Below, piece after piece: positions 34,044-36,442 of a stretch of DNA of 36,442 nt. The notes below the pieces were generated by a model. That model saw nothing but the letters and a program-made list of their open reading frames with translations. It ran no database searches and was not told the origin of the DNA. The DNA is from Paraburkholderia aspalathi. Lineage in GTDB: Bacteria; Pseudomonadota; Gammaproteobacteria; Burkholderiales; Burkholderiaceae. The stretch spans positions 1 to 36,442 of the forward strand of contig NZ_FPBH01000057.1 of the NCBI RefSeq assembly GCF_900116445.1. The letters are read 5' to 3'. A program made the position numbers and the translations under genes. Position 1 is the first letter of the stretch. The number at the start of each line of letters is the position of its first letter.

Positions 34044-35834
34044 ATGGATTACAGAGCGCCTCTCAAGGACATGATGTTCGTCCTCACCGAGCTTGCTGGT
34101 ATCGATAAGATTGCGACATTGCCGGGCTTTGACGATGCCAATGTCGACACAATTCAAGCAATCCTTGAAGAATCTGGACGGTTCTGCGGCGAAGTCGTCG
34201 CCCCGTTAAATGTTGACGGAGATCAAAATCCAAGTGCATGGAAGGATGGAAATGTGGCGGCCACGCCCGGATTCGGCGACGCTTTCAGACAATTTTCCAA
34301 GAGCGGTTGGCAAGGAATTCAGCATCCAGACGCATACGGTGGACAAGGTCTCCCCAAGCTGATCGCCACGCCATGCATCGAAATGTTGCATGCAGCAAAT
34401 ATCTCATTCGCACTTTGCCCCATGTTGACCGATGCTGCAATTGAAGCCCTCCTGATTGCAGGCAGCGAATCGCAGAGGAATACCTTTGTCCCAAAACTCA
34501 TATCAGGAGATTGGACCGGGACTATGAATCTGACGGAGCCTCAGGCGGGATCTGACCTCGCCGCGATACGGACCCGTGCAGTTCAACAATCCGACGGCTC
34601 GTTCAGAATCTTCGGGACGAAGATCTTTATCACATGGGGCGAGCACGATATGGCGGACAACATCGTGCACCTCGTCCTGGCACGCACACCCGGCTCGCCT
34701 GAAGGAGTCAGAGGAATTTCCCTTTTCCTCGTTCCCAAGTTTTGTGTCAAGGAGGACGGCTCGCTGGGCGACCGCAACGACGTGCACTGCACATCCATTG
34801 AACATAAACTAGGCATCAAAGCGAGCCCAACAGCCGTGCTTCAGTTTGGTGACCACGGGGGTGCTATCGGTCACCTGATAGGTGAGCAGAATCGTGGCCT
34901 CGAATACATGTTCATCATGATGAACGCGGCTCGTTTCGCGGTTGGGATTCAAGGTGTCGCCATATCCGACCGGGCATATCAACACGCAGTTTCTTATGCT
35001 CGCGACCGTATCCAGAGCGGCCCAGTCGACGGCTCGACAAAGCAGGCGGTGCCCATTATTGAACACCCCGACGTTCGACGGATGCTCGCAACGATGCGCG
35101 CGTTGACCGAGGCCTCCCGTGCTCTAGCTTACGTTGCCGCGTCGCATTGCGATATCGCTCATCGCGATTCAGATGACAACGTCCGCGCCGAACACAAGGC
35201 GATCTTTGAATATATGGTTCCGATCGTCAAGGGCTGGAGTACTGAACTCTCTCTGGAAGTAACCAGTCTCGGAGTACAGGTACACGGAGGTATGGGTTTC
35301 ATAGAAGAGACTGGCGCCGCCCAGTACTATCGTGATGCGCGTATCCTGCCGATTTACGAAGGAACCACCGCGATCCAAGCCAACGACCTCGTAGGTCGCA
35401 AAACGGTTCGCGATGGCGGAGCGATCGCAAAGCGACTGCTTAACGAAATTAACGAAACTTTGAAGTTGCTAGAGGAGCATAGCGACGCAGCCTTCCTTTC
35501 AATGCGTCGTCAACTTGCGCTCGGGCACGCTTCGCTCGCGTCAGCTGTTGACTTCATTTTGGCGACAATGAAAACAGATCCGAACGCTGTATTCGTCGGT
35601 AGCGTTCCATACCTGAAACTTGCCGGCATCGTGCTTGGTGGCTGGCAAATGGCCCGCGCCCTCATCGCATCCAAGAAAAAATTGAACGATGACCCTTCGT
35701 TCTACAATACAAAAATTGCGACTGCGCAGTTTTATGCCGAGCACCTGCTTCCATACGCTTCGGCGCTTGAAGGAACGATCATCTCTGCTAGCGGATCAGA
35801 AGGAATTCTTGCACTCGACGCAGCTGCATTCTAA
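34044..35834 (+). CDS. Acyl-CoA dehydrogenase (large, about 600 residues)
   Basis: A 596-residue FAD enzyme, longer than classical 380-residue acyl-CoA dehydrogenases because of N- and C-terminal extensions. It belongs to the branch with an AcylCoA_DH_N extension (MDYRAPLKDMMFVL, common in these) and a C-terminal DUF-type domain. The FAD/substrate motif is MNLTEPQAGSDLAAIRT (161-177), and VQVHGGMGFIEE (411-422) comes before the catalytic base Glu439 in YEGTTAIQAND. It introduces the alpha-beta double bond into an acyl-CoA and passes electrons to ETF. ATG 34044 follows CGGAG at a proper distance. With the ligase upstream it makes an activation and first beta-oxidation step; no hydratase or thiolase follows. 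Confidence 0.95.
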   Translation: MDYRAPLKDMMFVLTELAGIDKIATLPGFDDANVDTIQAILEESGRFCGEVVAPLNVDGDQNPSAWKDGNVAATPGFGDAFRQFSKSGWQGIQHPDAYGGQGLPKLIATPCIEMLHAANISFALCPMLTDAAIEALLIAGSESQRNTFVPKLISGDWTGTMNLTEPQAGSDLAAIRTRAVQQSDGSFRIFGTKIFITWGEHDMADNIVHLVLARTPGSPEGVRGISLFLVPKFCVKEDGSLGDRNDVHCTSIEHKLGIKASPTAVLQFGDHGGAIGHLIGEQNRGLEYMFIMMNAARFAVGIQGVAISDRAYQHAVSYARDRIQSGPVDGSTKQAVPIIEHPDVRRMLATMRALTEASRALAYVAASHCDIAHRDSDDNVRAEHKAIFEYMVPIVKGWSTELSLEVTSLGVQVHGGMGFIEETGAAQYYRDARILPIYEGTTAIQANDLVGRKTVRDGGAIAKRLLNEINETLKLLEEHSDAAFLSMRRQLALGHASLASAVDFILATMKTDPNAVFVGSVPYLKLAGIVLGGWQMARALIASKKKLNDDPSFYNTKIATAQFYAEHLLPYASALEGTIISASGSEGILALDAAAF

Positions 35835-35859
35835 CTTATCATCTCGGACGACGGAGTCG

Positions 35860-35885
35860 ATCCCTGGCACTCTCACGCCGGGGAT
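35860..35885 (+). terminator. Hairpin after the acyl-CoA dehydrogenase gene
   Basis: Arms ATCCCTGGC (35860-35868) and GCCGGGGAT (35877-35885) pair over nine bases with one T-G wobble around an eight-base loop, 26 bases after the stop. No T-run follows. It could be the operon terminator or belong to mobile-element debris at the right edge. Confidence 0.4.
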
Positions 35886-36066
35886 TCCACTGACCCGTAA
35901 CTGTCAGATTGAATCGCCTATTATCCACCGGCAGTTTCTTGTTGCTGATGACGCCAGCCGGACGCGTGCGATTCAAGTGATGGTAGCATTGAACGAAAAA
36001 ACACGGCGAAGCGCCAAGCGTGCTATAGCTTGACACATTCAGCGTCGGCACCTCGTCTTCGGCATT

Positions 36067-36168
36067 CAGTTGGCGCTTGAGCCATTTGTTCAGCACCGTT
36101 TTGTCGTGCTCTTCAGTCTCATGAACCTGAAGGATTTTTTTTGTCAGATCGATGCCAATGATTGTAAT
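36067..36168 (-). pseudogene. IS110-family transposase, N-terminal scrap
   Basis: About 34 residues on the minus strand match the start of IS110-type (DEDD) transposases: ITIIGIDLTKKILQVH, then E-H-D-K-T-V-L and WLKRQL. The first catalytic Asp (GIDL) is present. A ribosome site GGAGG precedes, but the start codon is ATT where ATG is expected. After KRQL the frame stays open to 35839 but no longer resembles IS110, so the rest was deleted or replaced. The element is dead. Confidence 0.65.
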
Positions 36169-36442
36169 CGAGCCTCCTTTCGCATGCCAAACGTTTGCGC
36201 CTGAACGCCTGCTTTGCATCGCATGTCTGATGATTCTCGTGTGCTAAAGATTTGCGTTTTGCATGTCGTTATCCAGTCAAATAAGTCAGGACCATCGCAC
36301 ATACCCGCGCCTCATGAAGACGCGGGATGCGCGAGGCAACAGCTCTCCGGGGGATTGAATTTTGAATCAACAACGATCGCCATGGTCGCGCGCAGCGGCT
36401 CCGGGCGAAGTCATCTATTCCGAAGGCTTCGCGGGCGACGCC
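36169..36442. other. Right edge, no gene seen
   Basis: No coding sequence is supported. A hairpin with arms CCCGCG (36304-36309) and CGCGGG (36321-36326) is present. The stretch lies upstream of the IS110 scrap and may contain part of that element's former end. Confidence 0.4.

Overview
The window looks like accessory DNA from a member of the Burkholderiaceae (Paraburkholderia, Caballeronia or Burkholderia). This is inferred from gene content: a Gram-negative OmpC-type porin, many LysR/IclR/GntR regulators, a DUF2622 protein, an OYE-MFS-aldo/keto reductase neighbourhood, and GC-rich codons. I saw no rRNA, tRNA, CRISPR array or phage genes.

Left part (1 to about 7.95 kb) is decaying. A possible IS256-type end lies at the left edge, followed by a small DUF2622 gene. 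Next come a Gfo/Idh/MocA dehydrogenase gene killed by one in-frame amber codon, an intact LysR with an intact Old Yellow Enzyme gene, a frameshifted MFS gene, a truncated aldo/keto reductase and a frameshifted tcuB (citB) remnant. An intact GntR/FCD regulator lies between the last two.

Middle part (8 to 16.3 kb) is a transport module. A minus-strand ACS-type MFS permease is divergent from a complete five-gene branched-chain-amino-acid-type ABC importer (binding protein, two permeases, two ATPases), followed by a porin. The intergenic space between the permease and the importer carries two tandem 17-bp palindromes spaced exactly 21 bp apart.

Right part (16.5 to 35.8 kb) is a catabolic gene set, almost all on the plus strand: IclR regulator, TauD/TfdA dioxygenase, a small conserved-looking protein, a beta-hydroxyacid dehydrogenase, an SDR without the usual catalytic tyrosine, an AtuA-family protein overlapping a DUF4387 protein, LysR, aldehyde dehydrogenase, a second (YihU-like) beta-hydroxyacid dehydrogenase, a convergent LysR, an amidohydrolase, an acyl-CoA ligase and an acyl-CoA dehydrogenase. 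Together with the importer and porin this reads as uptake, oxidation and CoA-activation of one or more small organic acids. The substrate cannot be read from the sequence, and no enoyl-CoA hydratase or thiolase is present, so the pathway must end elsewhere. An IS110 transposase scrap lies at the right edge.

The strongest candidate for an undescribed system is this right-hand catabolic cluster, especially the AtuA/DUF4387 pair with the Tyr-less SDR. Candidate operators of the form TTGTNNACAA upstream of the porin and of the first beta-hydroxyacid dehydrogenase may link parts of the locus to a GntR/FCD regulator such as the one encoded at 6.4-7.1 kb.
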